This document shows, piece by piece, positions 7,620 through 13,402 of a stretch of DNA of 33,600 bases (the stretch's first letter is position 1; the number at the start of each line of letters is the position of its first letter). Source of the stretch: Candidatus Nomurabacteria bacterium (GTDB taxonomy: Bacteria; Patescibacteriota; Minisyncoccia; Phycocordibacterales; UBA9973); contig JAPLXQ010000012.1 in NCBI GenBank assembly GCA_026395995.1, positions 1 to 33,600 on the forward strand, in the 5' to 3' direction. The position numbers were made by a program, and so were the translations under genes. The notes beneath the pieces were generated by a model. That model saw nothing but the letters and a program-made list of their open reading frames with translations, did not search any database and was not told the DNA's origin.

Positions 7620-7620
7620 A

Positions 7621-7983
7621 TTATTTCAACTCGACTTTTGCTCCTGCTTCCTCTAATTTCTTCTTTAATTCATCAGCTTCAGCTTTTTTCATTCCTTCTT
7701 TCAAAGTAGCTGGAGCACCATCAACTAAATCCTTAGCTTCTTTCAAACCGAGGCCAAGAACTTCTTTGACGACTTTCATAACAGCGATTTTTTGTTCACC
7801 TGCACCAGCCAATACTACTGTGTAAGAATCTTTTTCTTCAGCAGCTTCAGCAGCGACAGCGGGACCTGCTACAGCAGCAGCAGAAACTCCAAATTTTTCT
7901 TCTAATGTCTTCACTAATTCGTGAAGATCTAATACTGACATACCTTCTATTTTTTCTATGATATCTTTAAATTTTTCTGACAT
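7621..7983 (-). CDS. rplL: 50S ribosomal protein L7/L12
   Basis: This 120-residue stalk protein forms dimers on L10 and recruits translation factors to the ribosome. The N-terminal dimerisation helices are [20 protein letters not shown]. An Ala/Glu-rich hinge ([18 protein letters not shown]) follows, then the conserved globular domain ([24 protein letters not shown] ... [13 protein letters not shown]). Length and domain order are normal for bacteria. It follows rplJ on the same strand, but the usual short gap is replaced by a 129-base spacer carrying a palindromic mobile-type repeat. Expression is probably controlled with rplJ through the L10 leader. Confidence 0.97.
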   Translation of the reverse strand: MSEKFKDIIEKIEGMSVLDLHELVKTLEEKFGVSAAAVAGPAVAAEAAEEKDSYTVVLAGAGEQKIAVMKVVKEVLGLGLKEAKDLVDGAPATLKEGMKKAEADELKKKLEEAGAKVELK

Positions 7984-8017
7984 AATTTTTTTAATTAATT
8001 TTTATAATTGATTTTAT

Positions 8018-8106
8018 TCCTCCTCCCCTTCGCTAAGGGGAGGAATGAGGAGGGGTGCAGAAATTCAACACCCCCACCCGCCTCCCCCTTAGCGAAGGGG
8101 GAGGAG
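8018..8106. repeat. Palindromic repeat element (copy A, complete inverted pair) between rplJ and rplL
   Basis: Two half-elements face each other. Each contains a C-rich/G-rich hairpin around CTTCGCTAAG and ends in GGGGTG or GGGGGTG (8018-8058, and reversed at 8069-8106). The whole unit is a compound palindrome of about 89 bases. Related copies are at 27235, 27516, 27731 and 28303. It has no reading frame of its own, so it is a MITE- or RPE-like element. Confidence 0.85.
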
Positions 8107-8112
8107 AAATTC

Positions 8113-8595
8113 TTACACTTTTGACTTTGCGATTTGATCCAACACAACAGCAAAGCGTTGTATAGGAGAATTGATAAGGTTAACAAATTGAGCAAGGAGA
8201 ACTTCACGTGGAGGAATAGTAGCGATAGTCATCATCTTTTGAGCGTCAACGAAATGACTTTCAAAAATTCCACCTAAAATGTTCAGACTGATTTTATTTG
8301 TTTTTGCAAAGTTGTAAACTTCACGAGCTGGAGCTAGCATGTCATTACTGTAAGCGACAGCCACTTCTCCAGAAAGCTCTGGGATTTCTCCTTCAGCTTT
8401 TCCAGCGAGGGCACGCTTCAATAATGTCTTTCTTGAAACTTTGTAATTTACTCCACTATCACGAAGATTGCGTCGTAGCATTGTTTCATTCTGAGCAGTT
8501 AATCCGTGAAAGTTTAAGAAAACTACAGACTGACTACCTTTGATAGCACTCTCCAAATCTTTTATAATTGTTTCTTTTTTTGATTTTAATAACAT
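8113..8595 (-). CDS. rplJ: 50S ribosomal protein L10
   Basis: This 160-residue protein anchors the L7/L12 stalk to 23S rRNA. The start MLLKSKKETIIKDLESAIKGSQS is chosen at ATG 8595: the frame is open 28 codons further upstream, but that stretch lies in the structured leader. Family features are SVVFLNFHGLTAQNETMLRRNLRDSGVNYKVSRKTLLKRAL, typical of the L10 N-terminal domain. The C-terminal tail (SPIQRFAVVLDQIAKSKV) binds L12 dimers. It is the first gene of the operon and probably autoregulates through the leader at 8610-8727. Confidence 0.96.
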   Translation of the reverse strand: MLLKSKKETIIKDLESAIKGSQSVVFLNFHGLTAQNETMLRRNLRDSGVNYKVSRKTLLKRALAGKAEGEIPELSGEVAVAYSNDMLAPAREVYNFAKTNKISLNILGGIFESHFVDAQKMMTIATIPPREVLLAQFVNLINSPIQRFAVVLDQIAKSKV

Positions 8596-8609
8596 AATTG
8601 TTTTGATTT

Positions 8610-8727
8610 TCCAATAAAAAAAACGGTAAACCAGAAAACTGGTACCGCATTGCCTCCCAAATAAATGGGAATCGACCACTAAACAGGAATTATGAGGTTT
8701 TCACTCCTCCCCTGTCTTCTTTGCAGC
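8610..8727 (-). ncRNA. Ribosomal protein L10 leader (autoregulatory mRNA structure)
   Basis: The untranslated region before rplJ begins AAAGAAGACAGGGGAGG on the minus strand and contains several pairable segments. One is GGAGG...CCTC, and an internal AATTCCTG can pair back to the CAGG of the AGACAGG segment. A hairpin in TTCCCATTTATTTGGGA follows, then GGCAATGCGGTACC. Position, AGACAG opening and multi-helix plan fit the known L10 leader class, in which L10(L12) binds a kink-turn to repress its own operon. Identification is by eye and not from a covariance model. Confidence 0.7.
8616..8647 (-). terminator. Attenuator-type intrinsic terminator ahead of rplJ
   Basis: CGGTACCAG (8647-8639) pairs with CTGG-TT-TACCG (8634-8624) around a TTTT loop, and eight T residues follow (8623-8616) on the minus strand. 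It ends only about 20 bases before the rplJ ATG, so readthrough must be controlled. This fits termination-based feedback by L10/L12. Confidence 0.8.
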
Positions 8728-8733
8728 AGATAT

Positions 8734-8761
8734 ACTATATCATAAACAGTACAAAATGCAA
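8734..8761 (-). promoter_or_regulatory. Promoter of the rplJ-rplL operon
   Basis: TTGCAT (8761-8756), a 16-base spacer, then TATAGT (8739-8734) on the minus strand. Transcription would start near 8727, giving the roughly 130-base structured leader. Confidence 0.6.
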
Positions 8762-8857
8762 CTACCCGAAATGACTAGATAAAAACACTCCTATCAGTCC
8801 GAGGACGATGATAAATAAAAAAGTAAATAAAATTTTGAAGAAGTGTTTTGTGACCAT
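8762..8857 (-). CDS. Possible 31-residue single-pass membrane protein
   Basis: A short frame, MVTKHFFKILFTFLFIIVLG followed by LIGVFLSSHFG, starts at ATG 8857 and stops at TAG 8764-8762. It is one hydrophobic helix with a basic N-terminus. It lies 24 bases after the stop of the VanY-like gene on the same strand and overlaps the -35 box of the rplJ promoter. A TATTAT-like box lies a few bases upstream of the ATG. Coding potential cannot be judged from so short a frame, so it is offered as a candidate. Confidence 0.35.
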   Translation of the reverse strand: MVTKHFFKILFTFLFIIVLGLIGVFLSSHFG

Positions 8858-8881
8858 AAATATATAATAACAAAAAAATAT

Positions 8882-9784
8882 TTATTTATCAAAAAGATTT
8901 ACCAAATAACTATCGATGACGCGCTGATCTTCATCATAAAAATATTTATTCTCATTGTGCAATTTTGTAGCCAGAGCGACACCGACAAAACGCCAATGCC
9001 AAGGTTCAAATTTATAATAAGCATTACCACTAGGATAAGAAATTATAAAACCATATTTATTGGCATTTCCCAAAAGCCAATTGTATTCTATTGTCTTATC
9101 AAATCCTTCGAGAGCACCTTTTGTCTTTAATGTAGTGAAGTCCAGTGCTGTGCCGAGCTGATGCTCTGAATATCCTTGATCCGCTGAAAATTTATTGGCC
9201 CCTGCACCATAGCTGACTTTGTAGCTCGTCTTCAAATTCAATTGAGTAATAAAAGAACGATAAGCTGAAAAAGCTTTTAAAGAAACTCCATCTCTATTCC
9301 CCGCCTCAATTAATTTTTCTAAAAAAGGAAGCACATCAGAATCGATTTGATAATTTATACTTTTCTCACTTCTATAATCTACTCCAATTTCCGATAAAGA
9401 TATCGGTGAATAATGTTCATTTAAAAAATACACTTTCGAATATTTTTTCAAAAGCTCTGGATCAGTCGTACTCAATTTTTTTAAAACTCCGACAGTGTCT
9501 GCGACTTGATTAAATTGATCACTCAGCTGTAAATTGTTTTGTTTTTCTTTAGCTAGTACATCTGTGATATTTGATTGCGTATTGTATACCAGATCATAGA
9601 CATCTTTTATATCTTTTTTATTTTGATTGTCGACGATAGACAAATTTTTCTCAGATAAATTAACCATCTTTTCTAAATTAGAAAAACGGTAATCAATATA
9701 CCTAATCAGTCCAAATACAGACAGGCCAATTATTAAAAGAGCCAATACGTTTAGATTTAAAAATCTTTCCAAAAAAGCTTTCAT
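8882..9784 (-). CDS. D-alanyl-D-alanine carboxypeptidase, VanY/LAS family
   Basis: This 300-residue enzyme is predicted to trim the terminal D-Ala from peptidoglycan stem peptides outside the membrane. An N-terminal membrane helix (11-29) is followed by a coiled-coil stalk (about 35-110) and the catalytic domain (about 120-300). The zinc site has the LAS pattern: SEHQLGTALDF gives His208 and Asp215, and EPWHWRF gives Glu260 and His263. SAYRS (173-177) is the usual substrate-binding segment. All expected residues are present, so it is probably active. It stands upstream of, and divergent from, the polysaccharide locus. Confidence 0.9.
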   Translation of the reverse strand: MKAFLERFLNLNVLALLIIGLSVFGLIRYIDYRFSNLEKMVNLSEKNLSIVDNQNKKDIKDVYDLVYNTQSNITDVLAKEKQNNLQLSDQFNQVADTVGVLKKLSTTDPELLKKYSKVYFLNEHYSPISLSEIGVDYRSEKSINYQIDSDVLPFLEKLIEAGNRDGVSLKAFSAYRSFITQLNLKTSYKVSYGAGANKFSADQGYSEHQLGTALDFTTLKTKGALEGFDKTIEYNWLLGNANKYGFIISYPSGNAYYKFEPWHWRFVGVALATKLHNENKYFYDEDQRVIDSYLVNLFDK

Positions 9785-9810
9785 AAAAATGATTATATCA
9801 CAGAAATAGC

Positions 9811-9839
9811 TTTACTAATACACTAAATTTAAGTATAGT
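9811..9839 (+). promoter_or_regulatory. Promoter of the polysaccharide locus, leaderless
   Basis: TTTACT (9811-9816), a 17-base spacer, then TATAGT (9834-9839). The ATG at 9848 follows after 8 bases. Confidence 0.6.
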
Positions 9840-9847
9840 ATACGAAT

Positions 9848-11140
9848 ATGAATAGAATTTGGCTTATAGCTTTCGGGGATTTTATATCCTTCTGGATATC
9901 TTTTTTTATTATCCTCGGCATACGATATGGTAATCTGTTAAATTACAATATTATCCAAAGACACTTTGTGCCATTTTTAATTTTATACCTTTCTTGGGTA
10001 CTTACTTTTTTCTTATTTGGACTTTATGATTTATTTACAATCAAGCCGACTATCCCCCATTTACGACGTTTTGGTCTAGCACTCCTAGTCTCTTTTATTG
10101 TCGGAATTTTATTCTTCTACCTCGTTTCAATTTTCGGCATTGCACCAAAGACGACACTATTTTATCAAGTCATATCTTTTGGAATAATTTCTTTTTTACT
10201 TCGCCGAGTCGTCTATATTCTTTTTTCTAAACAAATTACAAAACCTGTGATCCTCGTAGGAGAGACTCCATATATAGAAGAATTACACAATACTATCGTA
10301 TCCAATCCTCACCTAGGGCTCACATTAGTTTCTTATACAAAAAATCTTCATGAGTCATTACAAAAATATGCACAATTGAAAAATGCTGTTTTTATTTTTG
10401 AAGGCACCTTACAAGAAATACCCAAAAAAGATATTGTGACTTTATATCAAAACAAAACCGAGATCATCGATGTCGCCGAAGCCTATGAAAGATATTTACA
10501 CAAGGTACCTATTGGCTATATTTCACAAGCTTGGGTCATAGAAAATATAAAAACAAAAAAAGATTTAATTTATAGTTTTATCACTAGAACTTTAGATATC
10601 ATTATTTCTATAATTATCCTCATCGTCTCTTCTCCTTTTACTATCATCAGTGCTATTCTGATTTATTTACAAGACCATGGCCCAATTTTTTATTCTCAAG
10701 AAAGAGTCGGGCTAAATAATAAAGTCTTCAAATTATACAAACTTCGATCAATGATCATTGAATCAGAAAAAAATGGAGCTGTGTGGTCCAAAGCCAATGA
10801 CTCTCGCGTCACCCCTATCGGTAAAATAATCCGAAAATTACACATCGATGAAATACCTCAAATGATTAATATTTTAAAAGGAGAGCTCACCCTCGTAGGC
10901 CCTCGTCCTGAACGCCCAGAATTCGTCACCCCCCTCGAGCAATCCATCCCCCATTACGAACTCCGCCATATCATCCGCCCAGGATTCACCGGCTGGGCAC
11001 AAATAAAATATCACTATGCCAATACGACAGAATCTTCAAAAGAAAAATTTGAGTACGATTTATATTACATAAAAAACAGAAACTTCTTCCTCGACTTCGG
11101 TATCATCTTAAAAACAATTCAAATCATTTTTACGCATTAA
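9848..11140 (+). CDS. Undecaprenyl-phosphate sugar-1-phosphate transferase (initiating polysaccharide enzyme)
   Basis: This 430-residue membrane enzyme transfers the first sugar phosphate onto the lipid carrier. It has about four N-terminal helices (1-120), a middle Rossmann-like segment (KPVILVGETPYIEEL) and a C-terminal bacterial sugar transferase domain (about 245-430). Family motifs in that domain are FYSQERVGLNNKVFKLYKLRSM, KLHIDEIPQMINILKGELTLVGPRPE and RPGFTGWAQIKY, all complete. This is the WbaP/WcaJ-type layout. It opens the surface-polysaccharide locus. Its last 16 codons plus stop are present twice more downstream (12398, 13349) with only synonymous changes, so the gene's 3' end appears to be an insertion or recombination target. 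Confidence 0.92.
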   Translation: MNRIWLIAFGDFISFWISFFIILGIRYGNLLNYNIIQRHFVPFLILYLSWVLTFFLFGLYDLFTIKPTIPHLRRFGLALLVSFIVGILFFYLVSIFGIAPKTTLFYQVISFGIISFLLRRVVYILFSKQITKPVILVGETPYIEELHNTIVSNPHLGLTLVSYTKNLHESLQKYAQLKNAVFIFEGTLQEIPKKDIVTLYQNKTEIIDVAEAYERYLHKVPIGYISQAWVIENIKTKKDLIYSFITRTLDIIISIIILIVSSPFTIISAILIYLQDHGPIFYSQERVGLNNKVFKLYKLRSMIIESEKNGAVWSKANDSRVTPIGKIIRKLHIDEIPQMINILKGELTLVGPRPERPEFVTPLEQSIPHYELRHIIRPGFTGWAQIKYHYANTTESSKEKFEYDLYYIKNRNFFLDFGIILKTIQIIFTH

Positions 11141-11143
11141 AAT
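11090..11143 (+). repeat. Transferase 3'-end repeat, copy 1 (in the intact gene)
   Basis: This segment covers the last 16 codons and stop (LDFGIILKTIQIIFTH) plus three more bases. It is repeated at 12398-12451 and 13349-13402 with 2 and 1 base changes respectively, all of them silent third positions. Confidence 0.9.
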
Positions 11144-11403
11144 TATTTATAAAGATCGTGATCTCCTATAACTAAAAAGGCTACTTCATCTTTATTCTGC
11201 CATTCAAAAACAATTCGAATTTTATAATTAACATAAAAACTATATTGATTTTTAAATCTTCCATGAAGTTTGTGCACTTTTAAGCTTTCATGATTTTTAG
11301 AATCTTTAAATAACTCTATTTTTTCAAAAGCTTCGTCTTGAAGATCTTTTTCCAATTTCTCAAATTTTCTTACAAAAATTGGAGCGTAAATTACTTTTAG
11401 CAT
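11143..11403 (-). CDS. RelE/ParE-superfamily toxin
   Basis: This 86-residue protein is typical in size for RelE-family mRNA interferases or ParE-type toxins. Recognisable segments are IYAPIFVRKFEKLEKDLQDE (N-terminal helices), KVHKLHGRFKNQYSFYVNYK and IRIVFEWQNKDEVAFLVIGDHD, which match the conserved C-terminal sheet. It begins 3 bases after the antitoxin stop and ends 2 bases beyond the transferase stop, convergent to it. Whether it cleaves mRNA or targets gyrase cannot be told from sequence. It appears intact. Confidence 0.82.
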   Translation of the reverse strand: MLKVIYAPIFVRKFEKLEKDLQDEAFEKIELFKDSKNHESLKVHKLHGRFKNQYSFYVNYKIRIVFEWQNKDEVAFLVIGDHDLYK

Positions 11404-11406
11404 AAA

Positions 11407-11628
11407 TTACTTTATTGTTTTTATTAATTCTCTCAAATTACCAGACAAGCCATTCCCTAGTGAAATTTCCTCTCTAGCACGGAGCACGTCGTTAACAGCT
11501 TCTTCTTCAGCGAGTCGAATTATCGCACGGCGAACAACGTCGGCTTTATTTGAGCCATAGCCACTTTTTATTAAATTTTCTACTGATTCCATCAAGCTAG
11601 CTGATAGGGGTACAGATATTGTAGTCAT
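11407..11628 (-). CDS. Ribbon-helix-helix antitoxin (ParD/CopG-like)
   Basis: This 73-residue protein, MTTISVPLSASLMESVENLI and so on, has an N-terminal beta strand and two helices (SNKADVVRRAIIRLAEEEA) forming a ParD/CopG-like DNA-binding domain. The C-terminal tail (SLGNGLSGNLRELIKTIK) is expected to wrap the toxin. It is the first gene of a two-gene operon with the RelE/ParE-like toxin. A 15-base palindrome upstream (11655-11669) is a good candidate operator for its autoregulation. Confidence 0.82.
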   Translation of the reverse strand: MTTISVPLSASLMESVENLIKSGYGSNKADVVRRAIIRLAEEEAVNDVLRAREEISLGNGLSGNLRELIKTIK

Positions 11629-11654
11629 ATTTTTATATTTGTATTAAATTATAA

Positions 11655-11669
11655 TATGATATTATCATA
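11655..11669. promoter_or_regulatory. Palindromic candidate operator of the toxin-antitoxin pair
   Basis: TATGATATTATCATA is a perfect palindrome around one central base. On the minus strand it overlaps the region just upstream of a TATAAT box (11653-11648) before the antitoxin gene. Ribbon-helix-helix antitoxins typically bind such sites. Confidence 0.5.
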
Positions 11670-11714
11670 CTTTATTTTCACTAAAAAGTAAATAGGTCTG
11701 TGGAAAACATCCAC

Positions 11715-11770
11715 CTACCCCATAGGCCTTGCCTATGGGGTAGCCACTTCCCAATCCCCTAATTAACTAT
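11715..11770. repeat. Cassette-flanking repeat, copy 1 (hairpin plus conserved tail, shortened)
   Basis: A perfect 13-bp hairpin (11715-11727 with 11731-11743; core CCCCATAGGC/GCCTATGGGG) is followed by CACTTCCCAATCCCCTAATT and AACTAT. The same hairpin and tail occur at 12307 and 13259. Here the part containing the transferase 3' end is missing; it is replaced by about 17 unrelated bases before the promoter repeat. Confidence 0.85.
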
Positions 11771-11801
11771 ATTAATACTAAAAATAAACTACTTTTTATA
11801 G

Positions 11802-11843
11802 TTATCCACAATAGTTTGCTTTTATTATTCTTTTTGTTATAAT
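11802..11843 (+). promoter_or_regulatory. DnaA box plus strong promoter (repeat copy 1)
   Basis: TTATCCACA (11802-11810) lies 5 bases before TTGCTT (11816-11821). A 16-base spacer and TATAAT (11838-11843) follow. Transcription would begin near 11850 and run into the hairpin at 11872-11891, converging on the PemK-like gene. An almost identical copy is at 12466-12507. Confidence 0.6.
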
Positions 11844-11871
11844 ATAAACAACTTTGGCTTCGGCCTCCGAG

Positions 11872-11892
11872 AAACCCCCGCAAGGGGGTTTC
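11872..11892. terminator. Strong hairpin between the promoter repeat and the PemK-like gene
   Basis: AAACCCCC and GGGGGTTT pair around GCAA, with flanking G/C and further outer pairing between ATAAACAAC (near 11844) and GTTGTTTAT (near 11893). It can end transcripts from the plus promoter at 11816 and perhaps those of the minus-strand gene ending at 11898. The T tract is modest on either side. Confidence 0.6.
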
Positions 11893-11897
11893 GTTGT

Positions 11898-12269
11898 TTA
11901 TATATATTTCTTTACTTCATATCTTATATTTTCAAATTCCTCAATTAAAATAACGCCTATTTTTCTAGTAAGTCTTTTTGTATCGAATAGTCTAATTTGT
12001 GGAATTATAGCTGAAGAATTTGTAGATTTTATTTCTACATACCAAGAACCTTTCTTTTTAATTGAAGTTAAAGGTAGTCCAATAAAGGTATTCAAACTAA
12101 CTTTTTTCAAAACTAAAACAGGTCTTTCAAAGAGCTCATGTTTACCGTCCTGTTCGCTACCCACATTAATACCCACAGAACAAAACCAAATATCTCTTTC
12201 AGAGACATAAATAGTATTACGATTTTCTAATTCTTTTTTTAATATATTCCAATCATCAAAAGATTTCAC
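11898..12269 (-). CDS. PemK/MazF-like toxin
   Basis: This 123-residue protein is probably an mRNA-cleaving endoribonuclease. The MazF/PemK core is visible: IWFCSVGINVGSEQDGKHEL, FERPVLVLKK, IGLPLTSIKKKGSWYVEI and SAIIPQIRLFDTKRLTRKIG. The start is GTG (12269), supported by a promoter whose -10 box lies 6 bases upstream. No partner antitoxin is adjacent: the neighbours are repeats. It may be an orphan, or it may be held in check by the convergent short transcript from the promoter at 11816. It sits alone between two copies of the flanking repeat. Confidence 0.8.
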   Translation of the reverse strand: MKSFDDWNILKKELENRNTIYVSERDIWFCSVGINVGSEQDGKHELFERPVLVLKKVSLNTFIGLPLTSIKKKGSWYVEIKSTNSSAIIPQIRLFDTKRLTRKIGVILIEEFENIRYEVKKYI

Positions 12270-12275
12270 AATAAA

Positions 12276-12303
12276 ATTATATCAAAAAGATAAAACCATG
12301 CAA
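12276..12303 (-). promoter_or_regulatory. Promoter of the PemK-like gene, leaderless GTG start
   Basis: TTGCAT (12303-12298), a 16-base spacer, then TATAAT (12281-12276) on the minus strand. The GTG at 12269 follows after 6 bases. Confidence 0.65.
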
Positions 12304-12306
12304 TCC

Positions 12307-12451
12307 ACCCCATAGGCAAGGCCTATGGGGTAGGTACCTCCCAATCCCCTAATTAACTATTTTATGCTAAAATGCCTAAATACCAGATATTCTGCATCTC
12401 GATTTCGGTATCATCTTAAAAACAATTCAAATCATTTTTACACATTAAAAT
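12307..12451 (+). repeat. Cassette-flanking repeat, copy 2 (hairpin, tail, promoter-like box, transferase 3' end)
   Basis: Hairpin ACCCCATAGGC (12307-12317) with GCCTATGGGGT (12321-12331); then CCCAATCCCCTAATTAACTA; then TGCTAAAATGCCTAAATACC, an extended -10-like box; then the transferase 3'-end copy (12398-12451). The last part still encodes LDFGIILKTIQIIFTH and a stop; its two changes from copy 1 (GAC to GAT, ACG to ACA) are silent. Confidence 0.88.
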
Positions 12452-12465
12452 AACTACTTTTATAG

Positions 12466-12507
12466 TTATCCACAATAGATTGCTTTTATTATTATTTTTG
12501 TTATAAT
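12466..12507 (+). promoter_or_regulatory. DnaA box plus strong promoter (repeat copy 2)
   Basis: TTATCCACA (12466-12474) lies 5 bases before TTGCTT (12480-12485). A 16-base spacer and TATAAT (12502-12507) follow. The transcript would meet the hairpin at 12522-12548 almost at once and converge on the NYN gene. Confidence 0.6.
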
Positions 12508-12521
12508 ATTTATATTCATTA

Positions 12522-12548
12522 GAAAACGCCCACCTGTGGGGCGTTTTC
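12522..12548. terminator. Hairpin terminator after the NYN gene
   Basis: GAAAACGCCC (12522-12531) pairs with GGGCGTTTTC (12539-12548). It lies 12 bases beyond the stop of the minus-strand NYN gene and directly downstream of the plus promoter at 12480, so it may end both transcripts. Confidence 0.7.
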
Positions 12549-12560
12549 ATTTTATAATAA

Positions 12561-13169
12561 TTAATTTATACTTTTTTCAATTATTTTTCTCAATAAATCT
12601 AGATCTACAAAAATAACTCTATCTTTATAAATACTTGTTAAGTTTCTTAATTTTATTGCTAATCTAGACCTGCCTTTTATCATAACTGGACTAGAAAAAA
12701 TGTAAACTCGTGATTGAATATTGTCTTTCATTAATTTATCTACCAATGGTTTAAAATCACCATCTCCAGTAAAAAGTAAAACTCTAACTGCTTTATTTTT
12801 AGAAATTTCTATAACATCAATTGTTAAATCAACATCACAGTTACATTTCCAATCCAATCTTCCTGGTATTTTTTTAATTAATTCATTTTTACAAGTAGGA
12901 CAATCTATAGAATAGATTTTATCTTTTAGACGATACTTTTTAAAGAATTTTGGTTTAATAAAAGAATTTTTAGAAATTATAGAATCAAATTCTTCCGTTC
13001 TTTCTATATCACCCTCCTCAATTCCTAAATAAAAATAATTTCCTTTCGAAGAATATTTAAAAGTTAAATGATCTGCCATCTTTTTCCAGTCAATAACAAA
13101 ACCTAAAAAATCAGCTGTACCTTCAGTATTCTGAACGTCTATAAATGCATAAGTTTCTATTTCTTCCAT
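12561..13169 (-). CDS. NYN-domain (PIN-like) putative ribonuclease with a four-cysteine insert
   Basis: This 202-residue protein carries the acidic residues of a NYN/LabA-type nuclease: FIDVQN (Asp11), CDVDLTIDV (Asp112, Asp114, Asp118) and FTGDGDFKPLV (Asp136, Asp138). A small zinc-ribbon-like insert, C90-P-T-C93 and C109-N-C111, sits just before the second acidic motif, as in several LabA-like proteins. It probably cleaves RNA. A TAAAAT box lies 6 bases before the ATG. The gene stands alone between flanking-repeat copies 2 and 3, like the PemK-like gene on its left. A role in stress or phage defence is possible but not shown. Confidence 0.8.
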   Translation of the reverse strand: MEEIETYAFIDVQNTEGTADFLGFVIDWKKMADHLTFKYSSKGNYFYLGIEEGDIERTEEFDSIISKNSFIKPKFFKKYRLKDKIYSIDCPTCKNELIKKIPGRLDWKCNCDVDLTIDVIEISKNKAVRVLLFTGDGDFKPLVDKLMKDNIQSRVYIFSSPVMIKGRSRLAIKLRNLTSIYKDRVIFVDLDLLRKIIEKSIN

Positions 13170-13258
13170 TTTTTTATTTTAACAAATTATTTTAAACAAA
13201 TCTATATATATAACGAATTATACCCATTAGAAAGATATTTTATATATTGTTATATTTA

Positions 13259-13402
13259 CCCCCATAGGCAAGGCCTATGGGGGGCCACTTCCCAATCCCC
13301 TAATTAACTATTTTATGCTAAAATGCCTAAATACCTTATATTCTGCATCTCGACTTTGGTATCATCTTAAAAACAATTCAAATCATTTTTACGCATTAAA
13401 AT
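13259..13402 (+). repeat. Cassette-flanking repeat, copy 3 (ends at the flippase start codon)
   Basis: Hairpin CCCCCATAGGC (13259-13269) with GCCTATGGGGG (13273-13283); the CACTTCCCAATCCCCTAATT tail; TGCTAAAATGCCTAAATACC; then the transferase 3'-end copy (13349-13402). That copy encodes LDFGIILKTIQIIFTH and a stop, with one silent change (TTC to TTT). The flippase ATG (13401) overlaps its last bases. Confidence 0.88.

Noticed and set aside
7995-8207. Open reading frame of 70 codons across the rplJ-rplL spacer
   Set aside because: It overlaps the end of rplJ and consists largely of translated palindromic repeat; no family features or start signals.
11700-13402. Integron-like cassette array
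   Set aside because: The single-gene units between palindromes suggested cassettes, but the expected attC core triplets (GTTRRRY with its partner) are not found at the junctions and no integron integrase is present. The repeated gene 3' end points to a different mechanism.
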